From: Nocardioides sediminis
Lineage (GTDB): Bacteria; Actinomycetota; Actinomycetes; Propionibacteriales; Nocardioidaceae
NCBI RefSeq assembly: GCF_003047295.1
Contig: NZ_PZYZ01000011.1
Span: 1-64,000 of the forward strand
Direction of reading: 5' to 3'
DNA length: 64,000 nt
Position 1 is the stretch's first letter, and each line of letters opens with the position of its first letter. Of this stretch, positions 50,833-59,094 are shown piece by piece. Under the pieces are notes generated by a model. The model was given only the letters and a program-made list of their open reading frames with translations, searched no databases and was not told where the DNA came from. Position numbers and translations under genes: made by a program.

Positions 50833-50851
50833 TCCCACGCGTCGACCGATC

Positions 50852-50884
50852 ACGACCCGTCCCTCCACGCGAGGGGCGGGTCGT
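50852..50884. terminator. Hairpin terminator after the dehydrogenase gene
   Basis: 14-bp stem (50852-50865 with 50871-50884, one G-U pair) and loop CACGC, followed by TTCGTCG. Starts 20 bases after the stop. Confidence 0.75.
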
Positions 50885-50906
50885 TCGTCGTACGGCGCTT
50901 CCGGCG

Positions 50907-51043
50907 AGCGGTGAGCCAGCCACCGTCCCCACCACCCGGACCGTGGCTCAGCCACCTCCACCCCGGTGTGTCCCCGGAGACACGCCTCCAACAGGTGACC
51001 GGGCCACCTTCCCGGGGCTCGGGAAGGTGGCCTGCTCACCGCT
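50907..51043. repeat. Nested inverted-repeat element between the dehydrogenase and ptsI genes
   Basis: Outer arms 50907-50924 and 51026-51043 match as inverted repeats at 16 of 18 positions. Inside, 50994-51013 pairs with 51021-51040 as a long imperfect stem whose 12-bp core (51002-51013/51021-51032) is perfect. The latter probably serves as the ptsI terminator. The same architecture recurs at 62164-62263. Confidence 0.55.
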
Positions 51044-51096
51044 GGCCGGGCGTCGCGCGTGAGCCGGGCAGGACGGCCGTCGAGCTTCTTCCCGGC

Positions 51097-52776
51097 CTAG
51101 TGCACCAGGGCGCGTACGGCGTCGCGACCGGCCATCGGGTCGCTCGCGCCCAGCGCGGCCTCGGCCGCCGCCTCGCAGGTGTCCATCGACACCTGGGACA
51201 GCTGGGCGCCCACCGGTCGCACCGCGCGGGCGGCCATCGACAGCGAGGTGATGCCCATGCCGACCAGCGCGCAGGCCAGCAGCGGGTCGGCGGCCGCCTC
51301 GCCGCAGACGCCCACGGACTTGCCCGCCTGCTTGCCGGCCTCGGCGGTGATCGCGATGAGCTGGAGGACCGCCGGCTGCCAGGGGTCGGTGAGGTGGGCC
51401 AGATCGGTGGCCATCCGGTCCGCGGCCATCGCGTACTGCGTCAGGTCGTTGGTGCCGATCGAGAGGAAGTCGACGACCTCGAGCATCCGGTGCGCCAGCA
51501 GGGCGGCGCTGGGGATCTCCACCATCACGCCGGGCTTGAGGCCACGCGCACGTACCTTGTCGGCGAACTCGGCCGCCTCGGCGACGGTCGCCACCATCGG
51601 GGCCATCACCCAGGTCTCGGTCCCGGTGCGCTCGGCGGCCAGCCGGATCCCGTCGAGCTGGCGGTCCATCAGGCCCGGGTTGCCGAACGAGAGCCGCAGC
51701 CCGCGCACGCCGAGGGCCGGGTTCTCCTCGCCCGGGAGGGTCGCGAACGCGATCGGCTTGTCCGACCCGGCGTCCAGGGTGCGGATGACGACGTGCTGGC
51801 CGTCCCCGAAGGCGCCGAGCACGGAGGCGTAGATGTCGGCCTGCTCCTCGGCCGAGGGCTCCTCGGTCGCGTTGAGGAAGCAGAGCTCGGTGCGGAACAG
51901 GCCGACGCCCTGGACGGGCTCGGCGCTGGCCTGGACGGCGCTGGGGCCGTCGGCGACGTTGGCGAGGAGCTTGACCGGGATGCCGTCGGAGGTCGACGCC
52001 GGCCCCGACCACCGGGCCAGCGCCTCGCGCGCCTCGCGGCTGGCCGCGACCCGCTGGCGCGCCTCCTCGGGGTCGCCGCCGACCTCCACCTCACCTGACT
52101 CGCCGTCGACGACCAGGAAGGTGCCCGACCTGATCTCGGTGACGCCGCCGGCGCCGACCACGCACGGGATGCCCAGCTGCCGGGCGATGATCGCGGTGTG
52201 GCTGGTCGCGCCGCCGCGCTCGGTGACCAGCGCGGTGACGAGCTCGGGGTCGAGCCCGGAGGTGTCACTGGGGGCCAGGTCCTCGGCCACGAGGATGGAG
52301 GGCTCGGCCGGCGTCGGGACGCCCGGCTCGGGCTCGCCCACGAGGTGGGCGACGAGGCGGCGCTCGATGTCCTCCAGGTCGGTGACCCGCTCGGCCATCA
52401 GGCCACCCATGCTCGTGAAGATGGTGACGAACTGCTCGACGGCCCCGTCGACCGCGGTCACGATCCCCTGCCCCGCGGCCACGTTCTTGGCCACCGCGCC
52501 GCGAAGACCCTTGTCCCGGGCCAGGCCGGCGCTCGCGGTCAGCACCTCCGCCGCCGGGCCCGTGGCCTGGGCCGCCTTGCGGCTGAACCCCTCGGCCACC
52601 GCGGTGACCGCTTTGTCGTACGCCGCCATCGCAGCGTCGGCGTCGGGGAAGTCGCCGTCACCGAAGCGGGCGATCGCGTCGGGCGAGACCTCGCCGCGCA
52701 CGAGCAGGGCAGGGCCGGCGGCGACTCCGGGGACGACCGGCGTACCGCGGAGGACGGAGGAGGCAGCTGTGGTCAT
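51097..52776 (-). CDS. ptsI: Phosphoenolpyruvate-protein phosphotransferase (PTS enzyme I)
   Basis: 559 residues from ATG 52776. The active histidine is at residue 193 in GGATSHTAIIARQLGIP. The PEP-binding barrel shows GVGLFRTELCFLNATE, DAGSDKPI, PALGVRGLRLSF, VMVEIPSAALLAH, FLSIGTNDLTQYAMA and SVGVCGEAAADP. It starts the phosphate relay PEP to HPr to the sugar permeases here. Divergent from fruR-fruK-fruA-ptsH. Confidence 0.96.
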   Translation of the reverse strand: MTTAASSVLRGTPVVPGVAAGPALLVRGEVSPDAIARFGDGDFPDADAAMAAYDKAVTAVAEGFSRKAAQATGPAAEVLTASAGLARDKGLRGAVAKNVAAGQGIVTAVDGAVEQFVTIFTSMGGLMAERVTDLEDIERRLVAHLVGEPEPGVPTPAEPSILVAEDLAPSDTSGLDPELVTALVTERGGATSHTAIIARQLGIPCVVGAGGVTEIRSGTFLVVDGESGEVEVGGDPEEARQRVAASREAREALARWSGPASTSDGIPVKLLANVADGPSAVQASAEPVQGVGLFRTELCFLNATEEPSAEEQADIYASVLGAFGDGQHVVIRTLDAGSDKPIAFATLPGEENPALGVRGLRLSFGNPGLMDRQLDGIRLAAERTGTETWVMAPMVATVAEAAEFADKVRARGLKPGVMVEIPSAALLAHRMLEVVDFLSIGTNDLTQYAMAADRMATDLAHLTDPWQPAVLQLIAITAEAGKQAGKSVGVCGEAAADPLLACALVGMGITSLSMAARAVRPVGAQLSQVSMDTCEAAAEAALGASDPMAGRDAVRALVH

Positions 52777-52801
52777 GGACACACCGTAGTTCAGACAGTC
52801 C

Positions 52802-52812
52802 TTGACAATCAA
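52802..52812. promoter_or_regulatory. Candidate operator/promoter in the ptsI-fruR divergent region
   Basis: TTGACAATCAA contains TTGA/TCAA half-sites three bases apart and a consensus -35 TTGACA on the plus strand, with GATAAA 15 bases downstream as possible -10. TGTTGATTGTCAA and TGTTGTTTTATC on the minus strand resemble DeoR-type repeated half-sites. Likely FruR target. Confidence 0.5.
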
Positions 52813-52924
52813 CAGATACGGGGATAAAACAACACAGACACAGATTGCCGGTCCGACCGGCCGCCCCACCCCTCGCCCCGCGTCCGACCTGCCACTGCAG
52901 GCCCACCCTGACCGAAGGAGCCCG

Positions 52925-53692
52925 GTGTACGCCGAGGAACGCCAGCAGGCCATGGCCCAGGCCATCACGCAGCACGGACGCGTCTCCGTCGCCGACCTCG
53001 CCGATGAGTTCTCGGTGACCACCGAGACCGTACGCCGCGACCTGTCCGCGCTGGAGCGCATCGGCCTCATCCGGCGCGTCCACGGCGGCGCCGTCCCGGC
53101 CAGCACGCTGGCGGTCATCGAGTCCGGGCTCACCGAGCGCGACCTGGCCAACACCGCCGCCAAGGACCTCATCGCCGCCGCGGCGGTCTCCCTGCTGCCC
53201 CCTCCGGGCTCCATGGTCATCATCGACGCGGGCTCCACGACCGCCCGCCTGGCCGCCCTGCTCCCCCGCGACCACCGCCTGACCGTCGTCACCCACGCCG
53301 TGCCGGTCGCCGCCCGTCTCGCCGGACTGCCGCAGATCGACCTGTTCCTCCTGCCGGGCAAGGTGCGGCCGACGACGCAGGCGGCCGTCGGCGCCGACAC
53401 CGTCGCGGCCCTGGCGGACCTGCGTGCCGACGTCTCCTTCGTGGCGACCAACGGGCTGAGCACCAGCCACGGCCTGACCACCCCCGACCGCGAGGAGGCC
53501 GCCACCAAGCGTGCCATCGTGGCCGCCGGACGGCGTACCGTCGTGCTCTGCGACTCCAGCAAGATCGGCGTCGAGTCGTCGCTGCGCTTCGCCTCGGTCA
53601 GCGACGTCGACGTCCTGGTCACCGACTCCGCCATCAAGCCCGACGACCAGAAGGCCCTCGACGCGGCCGGCGTGGAAGTGGTGATCGCATGA
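52925..53692 (+). CDS. fruR: DeoR/GlpR-family regulator of the fructose PTS operon
   Basis: 255 residues from GTG 52925 with GAAGGAG upstream. The DeoR helix-turn-helix (YAEERQQAMAQAITQHGRVS; VADLADEFSVTTETVRRDLS) and RRVHGGAVP hinge precede an ISOCOT sugar-phosphate sensor domain with IIDAGSTTARLAALLP and FVATNGLSTSHGLTTPD. Coupled to fruK by a four-base overlap. By analogy senses fructose 1-phosphate and represses its own operon and ptsI. Confidence 0.92.
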   Translation: MYAEERQQAMAQAITQHGRVSVADLADEFSVTTETVRRDLSALERIGLIRRVHGGAVPASTLAVIESGLTERDLANTAAKDLIAAAAVSLLPPPGSMVIIDAGSTTARLAALLPRDHRLTVVTHAVPVAARLAGLPQIDLFLLPGKVRPTTQAAVGADTVAALADLRADVSFVATNGLSTSHGLTTPDREEAATKRAIVAAGRRTVVLCDSSKIGVESSLRFASVSDVDVLVTDSAIKPDDQKALDAAGVEVVIA

Positions 53693-54642
53693 TCCTGACC
53701 CTCACCCCCAACCCGAGCATCGACCGCACGGTCACCCTGGCCGGCGAGCTCCTGCGCGGGCAGGTGCAGCGGGTCGAGTCGGTCACGTCGCAGGGCGGCG
53801 GCAAGGGCGTCAACATCTCCCGGGCCTCCGTCAGCGCCGGCCAGCCGACGATCGCCGTGCTCCCCGCCGCCAAGGACGACCCGTTCGTCATCGAGCTGCT
53901 GGCCTCCGGCATCGACTGCCGTCCCGTCCGGCCCGCCGGCGACATCCGCGTCAACATCGCGATCACCGAGCCGGACGGCACCACGACCAAGCTCAACTCC
54001 CCCGGCGCCACCGTCGAGCAGGTCCACCTCGACGCGATGTCGGACGCCGTGCTGGCGCGCGCCGGCGCGGCCGACTGGGCCGTGCTCGCCGGCTCGCTGC
54101 CGCCCGGCGCTCCCCCGGAGTTCTACGCCGACGTCGTACGCCGCCTGCGCGGCACCGTCGCGAAGGTCGCCGTCGACACCAGCGAGGCGCCGCTGCAGGC
54201 CCTCGTCGACGCCCTTCCCGGGTCGGCGCCCCACCTGATGAAGCCGAACGGCGAGGAGCTGGCGTCCTTCACCGGCGGGGACGCCGACGCGCTCGAGGCC
54301 GACCCGGAGAAGGCGGCCGCCGCCGCGCGCACGCTGGTCGACCGAGGCGTGCAGGCGGTGCTGGCGACGCTCGGCGGCAACGGCGCCGTGCTCGTCACCG
54401 CCGAGGGCGCCTGGCACGCCGCTCCACCGCCGACCACCGTCGTCAGCACGGTCGGCGCCGGCGACTCCAGCCTGTTCGGCTACGTCCTGGGCGACGTCAA
54501 GGGGTACTCCGCCCCCCAGCGGCTCGCCCTCGCCGTCGCCTACGGCAGCGCGGCCGCCGCGCTGCCCGGCACCACGATCCCCGAGCCGTCGCACCTCCGC
54601 ACCGAGCTCGTCACCGTCACCGCCTTGGGAGGCACCTCATGA
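53689..54642 (+). CDS. fruK: 1-Phosphofructokinase FruK
   Basis: 317 residues, PfkB-family. It phosphorylates fructose 1-phosphate to fructose 1,6-bisphosphate. LTPNPSIDRTVTL at the N-terminus, GGGKGVNISRASVSAG for substrate binding, and VVSTVGAGDSSLFGYVLG with the GAGDS catalytic aspartate. Overlaps fruR and fruA by four bases each, placing kinase and permease in strict stoichiometric coupling. Confidence 0.96.
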   Translation: MILTLTPNPSIDRTVTLAGELLRGQVQRVESVTSQGGGKGVNISRASVSAGQPTIAVLPAAKDDPFVIELLASGIDCRPVRPAGDIRVNIAITEPDGTTTKLNSPGATVEQVHLDAMSDAVLARAGAADWAVLAGSLPPGAPPEFYADVVRRLRGTVAKVAVDTSEAPLQALVDALPGSAPHLMKPNGEELASFTGGDADALEADPEKAAAAARTLVDRGVQAVLATLGGNGAVLVTAEGAWHAAPPPTTVVSTVGAGDSSLFGYVLGDVKGYSAPQRLALAVAYGSAAAALPGTTIPEPSHLRTELVTVTALGGTS

Positions 54643-56753
54643 CCGATCTGATCACCAGGGACCTGGTGCGCCTCGACACCGCGTGGGGCGAGGACAAGCA
54701 GGACGTGATCCGCGGCCTGGCCGGCGTCGTCGGCGACGCGGGTCGTGCCAGCGACCTCGACCAGCTCGTCGCCGACACCTTCGCCCGGGAGGAGACCTCC
54801 TCGACCGGGCTGCCCGGCGGCATCGCCATCCCCCACTGCCGCACCACCGGCGTCGAGGAGCCGACGCTGTCCTTCGCCCGGCTCCAGCCGCCGGTGGACT
54901 TCGGGGCCAAGGACGGCCCCGCCGACCTCGCCTTCCTCATCGCGGCGCCGGCCGGGGGCGACGCCACCCACCTCCAGCTGCTGACCAAGCTGGCCCGCTC
55001 GCTGGTCAAGCCGGCCTTCACCAACGCGCTGCGCGACGCCGAGGACGCCGACGAGGTCGTGGCCCTGATCAACGAGGCGCTCGACGTGACGACCCCGGCC
55101 CCGGCCGCGCCCGCCTCCGGCACCCCGGACGGCACCCCTCCCGGTGTCCCGGCCGGCGCCACGGGCGCCGCCGCCGGTGCTGCCGCCACCGCCACCTCGG
55201 CAGGCGCCGCACCCGCCGCTCCCGCGGCCGCCACCGCCACCGCCGAGCCCCGGTCGCTCGTCGCCGTCACCGCCTGCCCGACCGGCATCGCCCACACCTA
55301 CATGGCGGCCGAGGCCCTCGAGGCCGCCGCCGAGCGGGCGGGCGTGCCGATCCAGGTCGAGACCCAGGGCTCGGCAGGCAGCACGCCGCTGACCCACGAC
55401 ACCATCGCCGCTGCCTCGGCGGTCATCTTCGCGGTCGACGTCGGGGTGCGCGACCGGTCCCGCTTCGCCGGCAAGCCGATGGTCAGCTCCGGCGTGAAGC
55501 GGCCCATCGACGACGCCGACGCGATGATCGCCGAGGCCCTCCGGTACGCCGAGGACCCGTCGGCGCCGCGCGTGGAGGGCTCGGCCGCCGAGGCCGGCGC
55601 GACCGCCGGCGGCGAGGAGTCGTGGGGCGGCCGGATCCGGCGCGTCCTGATGACCGGCGTCTCCTACATGATCCCGTTCGTCGCCGCGGGCGGCCTGCTG
55701 ATCGCCCTCGGGTTCCTGTTCGGTGGCTACGAGATCACCGGCCCCGGCCAGGAGATCGCGACCACCAACACCCTGTTCAACCTCCCCGACCTGGAGGAGG
55801 CCGGCCTCGAGCACGCCCTGTTCGACAGCCCCCTGATGGCCTACCTCGGGGCGCTGTTCTTCACCCTGGGTGGTGCGGCCTTCGGCTTCCTCGTCCCCGC
55901 GCTGGCCGGCTACATCGCCTACGCCATCGCCGACCGCCCGGGCATCGCGCCGGGCTTCGTGATGGGCGCCATCGCCGTCACCCTCAACAGCGGCTTCCTC
56001 GGCGGCATCGTCGGTGGTGTGCTGGCTGGCATGGCGGCGCACTGGATCGCCAGCTGGAAGGTGCCCACCTGGATGCGCGGCCTGATGCCCGTGCTGGTGA
56101 TCCCGCTGCTGGCCACCATGATCAGCGGCTTCATCATGGTCGTCGTCCTCGGCAAGCCGCTGGCCGCGCTCATGGACGCCCTCAGCGACGGGCTCAACAG
56201 CCTCAGCGGCGGGTCCGCCGTCATCCTGGGCATCATCGTCGGCCTGATGATGGCCTTCGACATGGGTGGCCCGCTCAACAAGACCGCCTACGCCTTCGCC
56301 ACCGCCGGCCTCGGTGCTGCCGCCACCTCCACCGACGCCCCGGAGCTGCGCGTGATGGCGGCGGTGATGCTGGCCGGCATGGTCCCGCCGCTCGCCCTCG
56401 CCCTGGCGACCGTCGTCCGGCCCAGCCTGTTCACCGTCCCCGAGCGGGAGAACGGCAAGGCGGCCTGGCTCATGGGCGCGTCGTTCATCACCGAGGGAGC
56501 CATCCCGTTCGCCGCGGCCGACCCGATCCGGGTCATCCCCTCGATCATGGCCGGCAGCGCGGTCACCGGGGCCCTCTCCATGCTGACCGAGGTGACGCTG
56601 CGCGCCCCGCACGGCGGCATCTTCGTCCTCTTCGCGGTGGACGGCGTCGTGTGGTTCCTCGTCTCCCTGGTGGCGGGAGTGCTGGTCGCGGCCGGCATGG
56701 TCGTCGCCCTAAAGAGCATCGGCCCCTCCGACGCCGACGTCGCTACCGTCTGA
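54639..56753 (+). CDS. fruA: PTS fructose transporter EIIABC (FruA)
   Basis: 704 residues. EIIA domain 1-150 with the active histidine 66 in IAIPHCRTT. An Ala/Pro/Thr-rich linker runs about 151-204. EIIB follows with the phospho-cysteine 213 in VTACPTGIAHTYMAAEAL. EIIC (about 325-704) holds the membrane helices, with VLMTGVSYMIPFVAAGGLLI and FDMGGPLNKTAYAFATAGLG. It imports fructose as fructose 1-phosphate, the FruK substrate. Followed 30 bases later by ptsH. Confidence 0.96.
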   Translation: MTDLITRDLVRLDTAWGEDKQDVIRGLAGVVGDAGRASDLDQLVADTFAREETSSTGLPGGIAIPHCRTTGVEEPTLSFARLQPPVDFGAKDGPADLAFLIAAPAGGDATHLQLLTKLARSLVKPAFTNALRDAEDADEVVALINEALDVTTPAPAAPASGTPDGTPPGVPAGATGAAAGAAATATSAGAAPAAPAAATATAEPRSLVAVTACPTGIAHTYMAAEALEAAAERAGVPIQVETQGSAGSTPLTHDTIAAASAVIFAVDVGVRDRSRFAGKPMVSSGVKRPIDDADAMIAEALRYAEDPSAPRVEGSAAEAGATAGGEESWGGRIRRVLMTGVSYMIPFVAAGGLLIALGFLFGGYEITGPGQEIATTNTLFNLPDLEEAGLEHALFDSPLMAYLGALFFTLGGAAFGFLVPALAGYIAYAIADRPGIAPGFVMGAIAVTLNSGFLGGIVGGVLAGMAAHWIASWKVPTWMRGLMPVLVIPLLATMISGFIMVVVLGKPLAALMDALSDGLNSLSGGSAVILGIIVGLMMAFDMGGPLNKTAYAFATAGLGAAATSTDAPELRVMAAVMLAGMVPPLALALATVVRPSLFTVPERENGKAAWLMGASFITEGAIPFAAADPIRVIPSIMAGSAVTGALSMLTEVTLRAPHGGIFVLFAVDGVVWFLVSLVAGVLVAAGMVVALKSIGPSDADVATV

Positions 56754-56783
56754 CCAGCTCGTCCAACCCACGAAGGAGCACAC

Positions 56784-57026
56784 ATGCCCACCAAGTCCGT
56801 CGTCGTCGGCTCGGCCGTCGGCCTGCACGCCCGTCCCGCCGCGATCATCGCCGAGGCCGCCGAGGCCCTCGACGCCACGGTGACCATCAACGGCGTCGAC
56901 GCCAGCTCATCGCTGATGATCATGACCCTCGGCGCCGGCAACGGCGACACGGTCGAGGTGGAGAGCGACGACCAGTCCGCCCTCGACGCGATCGCGAAGC
57001 TCGTCGAGCAGGACCTCGACGCCTGA
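56784..57026 (+). CDS. ptsH: Phosphocarrier protein HPr
   Basis: 80 residues from ATG 56784 behind GAAGGAG. Active histidine 15 in VGLHARPAA. The stretch around SSSLMIMTLGAG aligns Ser42 with the regulatory Ser46 of Firmicute HPr, but no HPr kinase is seen in the window. It passes phosphate from PtsI to FruA and presumably MtlA. Ends the fru operon. Confidence 0.95.
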   Translation: MPTKSVVVGSAVGLHARPAAIIAEAAEALDATVTINGVDASSSLMIMTLGAGNGDTVEVESDDQSALDAIAKLVEQDLDA

Positions 57027-57041
57027 CCGCCTGACCGGACC

Positions 57042-57077
57042 GACGGGCCGGCGTCCCCACCGGGGCGCCGGCCCGTC
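57042..57077. terminator. Hairpin terminator after ptsH
   Basis: 12-bp stem (57042-57053 with 57066-57077) continued by CCCC/GGGG past a one-base bulge. Lies 16 bases after the ptsH stop, between convergent genes. Confidence 0.75.
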
Positions 57078-57093
57078 GTCGTACGACGCGGGG

Positions 57094-58104
57094 TCAGGGC
57101 GTCCGCTGGGCCTCGCGCTCGCGCAGCGTGAGGTAGACCGCCCGCACGCCGACCGCCTTCTCCAGGTGCCGGGTCACGGTGGCGAAGAACTGGCCGCGGT
57201 AGGACTCGTCGGTGATGGCCGACACCGTGAAGTAGAGCCCCGAGAAGGACGACAGGAACAGCGACACCTTGACCAGCTCGGCGGAGACGTTGGGCACGAA
57301 CGCCAGGTGCGAGGTGGGCGCGCCCGTCCACGACCGCTGCACGCTCTCCTCGAGGATGAGCGACCCGAAGACCAGCAGGAAGCCGAACACGGCCGCCACC
57401 AGCACGAGCACCTGGACGGCCTGGATCACGAGCAGGACGACGACGAGGTTCCAGCGGTCGTACCCGCTGATGTGCGCGTGGGCCGCCGGGTCGGCCCCCG
57501 GGTCCTCGACCATCTGCCGCGACACCTCCTCCAGCGGCGTGTCGCGGCAGGCGCGCAGGAGGAAGGCGTCGTCGACCGCGTCGTCCGCTTGGTCGACCTC
57601 CTCGGGGAGCCGGACGAGGAGGAACACCGTGCCGAGCCCCAGCAGGAGCAGGGCGGTGAGCCACAGCGTCCCGAAGCCGAGGCTGGCCGCCATCTGCCAG
57701 GCCTCGGCGTTGATGAAGAGGAAGGCCACGAAGACGAGCAGCAGCGGCAGGGCCCGGGACGCGGTGGACACCACGGACCCGAGGCTGGAGAGCGTGCGCT
57801 TGAGGGCCCAACCCACGATGGGCCGGGCGCGCAGGGCGGTCAGCGCGTAGGCCAGCGCGCCGAGGCCGACCACCGTCAGCAGGACCGCCGGGGCCGCCGC
57901 GACCTGGCTGGAGAGCCAGCCGAGGAGGCCCGCCAGCGATGCGGCCACCACGACCAGCACCCCCAGCGCAGGAAGGACCCGCCGCGGGGTGAGTGCCTCC
58001 CGGGCGGCCGCCCGCTCGGAGGGCACGAAGTAGGAGAGGCCGTGCTCGAGGAACCACACCTCGGTGGCGGCGAGCGGGTCGGCGGGACGGGGCTTCGGGC
58101 TCAC
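57094..58104 (-). CDS. Multi-pass membrane protein of unknown function
   Basis: 336 residues from GTG 58104, which overlaps the ribF stop. About six to seven hydrophobic segments lie between residues 45 and 300 (LPALGVLVVVAASLAGLLGW, AVLLTVVGLGALAYALTAL, ALPLLLVFVAFLFINAEAW, ALLLLGLGTVFLLVRLP, VVLLVIQAVQVLVLVAAVF). There is an acidic cytosolic loop (PEEVDQADDAVDDAFLL) and a conserved-looking SLFLSSFSGLYFTVSAITDE. No transporter or enzyme motif recognised. Confidence 0.7.
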   Translation of the reverse strand: MSPKPRPADPLAATEVWFLEHGLSYFVPSERAAAREALTPRRVLPALGVLVVVAASLAGLLGWLSSQVAAAPAVLLTVVGLGALAYALTALRARPIVGWALKRTLSSLGSVVSTASRALPLLLVFVAFLFINAEAWQMAASLGFGTLWLTALLLLGLGTVFLLVRLPEEVDQADDAVDDAFLLRACRDTPLEEVSRQMVEDPGADPAAHAHISGYDRWNLVVVLLVIQAVQVLVLVAAVFGFLLVFGSLILEESVQRSWTGAPTSHLAFVPNVSAELVKVSLFLSSFSGLYFTVSAITDESYRGQFFATVTRHLEKAVGVRAVYLTLREREAQRTP

Positions 58105-59045
58105 CGCTGCTGCCCGAGCAGCGTCCGCGCGCGGCGTACGTCGTCGTGCATGGTCTCGACGAGCGCCTCGACGCCGTCGAAGCGCACCATCCCGCGCAGC
58201 CGCTCGACGAACTCCACCTCGACCTCGACGCCGTAGAGCTCGAGGTCGTCGCGGTCCAGGACGTAGGACTCCACGCGGCGCTCGCGGTCGCCGTCGAAGG
58301 TCGGGTTGGTGCCCACGCTGATGGCGGCCGGGAAGCGCTCGCCGGTGTCGTGGCGGGTCAGCCAGCCGGCGTAGACGCCGTCGGCCGGGGCGGCCTCGTC
58401 GACCGGGGTCGGGACGTTGGCCGTCGGGTAGCCGAGCTCGCGGCCACGCTGGTCGCCCTTGACGACGACGCCACGGACGCTGAAGGGACGGCCGAGCGCC
58501 TCGGCCGCACCGGCGACGTCACCCGTCGCCAGGCACTGCCGGACGTACGTCGAGCTCCACACCTGCGGGCCTCCGTCGAGGGCGATCCCCTCCACCACGA
58601 AGTCCCGCTCGGCGCCGGCCGCCCGCAGCAGCGCCACGTCGCCGGCCGCCTTGTTGCCGAAGCGGAAGTTGGCCCCGACCACGACGGCCCGGGCGTGCAG
58701 GGTGCCCACCAGCACCCGGTCGATGAACTCCTCGGGGCTCCACCCCGCGATCGACCGGTCGAAGGGGATGACCAGTATCGCGTCGACCCCCGTCTGCTCG
58801 AGGAATCGGGCCCGGGTCTCCACCGAGCTGAGGATCGGCGGCGCGTGCTCGGGACGCAGCACGGCCATCGGGTGGGGGTCGAACGTCACCACCACGACCG
58901 TCTCGACACCGAGCTCGTCCGCCGTCGACCGCGTCTGCGCCAGCACGTGCTGGTGGCCGAGGTGCACGCCGTCGAAGTTGCCGATCGTGACGACCGTGCG
59001 ACCGAGGTCGGCCGGCACGTCGTCGAAGGAACGCCAGGTCTGCAC
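58101..59045 (-). CDS. ribF: Bifunctional riboflavin kinase/FMN adenylyltransferase RibF
   Basis: 314 residues from GTG 59045. The N-terminal FAD synthetase domain shows GNFDGVHLGHQHVLAQ (HxGH-like nucleotide site). The C-terminal riboflavin kinase domain shows RGRELGYPTANVPTP and YAGWLTR. It converts riboflavin to FMN and FAD. Its GGGAGG ribosome-binding site lies inside the 3' arm of a hairpin (59055-59079), which may limit translation or end the upstream transcript. Confidence 0.95.
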   Translation of the reverse strand: MQTWRSFDDVPADLGRTVVTIGNFDGVHLGHQHVLAQTRSTADELGVETVVVVTFDPHPMAVLRPEHAPPILSSVETRARFLEQTGVDAILVIPFDRSIAGWSPEEFIDRVLVGTLHARAVVVGANFRFGNKAAGDVALLRAAGAERDFVVEGIALDGGPQVWSSTYVRQCLATGDVAGAAEALGRPFSVRGVVVKGDQRGRELGYPTANVPTPVDEAAPADGVYAGWLTRHDTGERFPAAISVGTNPTFDGDRERRVESYVLDRDDLELYGVEVEVEFVERLRGMVRFDGVEALVETMHDDVRRARTLLGQQR

Positions 59046-59054
59046 GGGCGAAAG

Positions 59055-59079
59055 CCTCCCACAACCCGGATGTGGGAGG
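59055..59079 (-). promoter_or_regulatory. Hairpin covering the ribF ribosome-binding site
   Basis: 8-bp perfect arms (59055-59062 and 59072-59079) with a nine-base loop. On the minus strand the 3' arm GTGGGAGG contains the ribF Shine-Dalgarno and is followed by CTTTCGCCC then the GTG start. Could act as a terminator for the upstream secreted-protein gene or as a translational block. Confidence 0.55.
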
Positions 59080-59094
59080 CCGTCGTGGTCGGCG

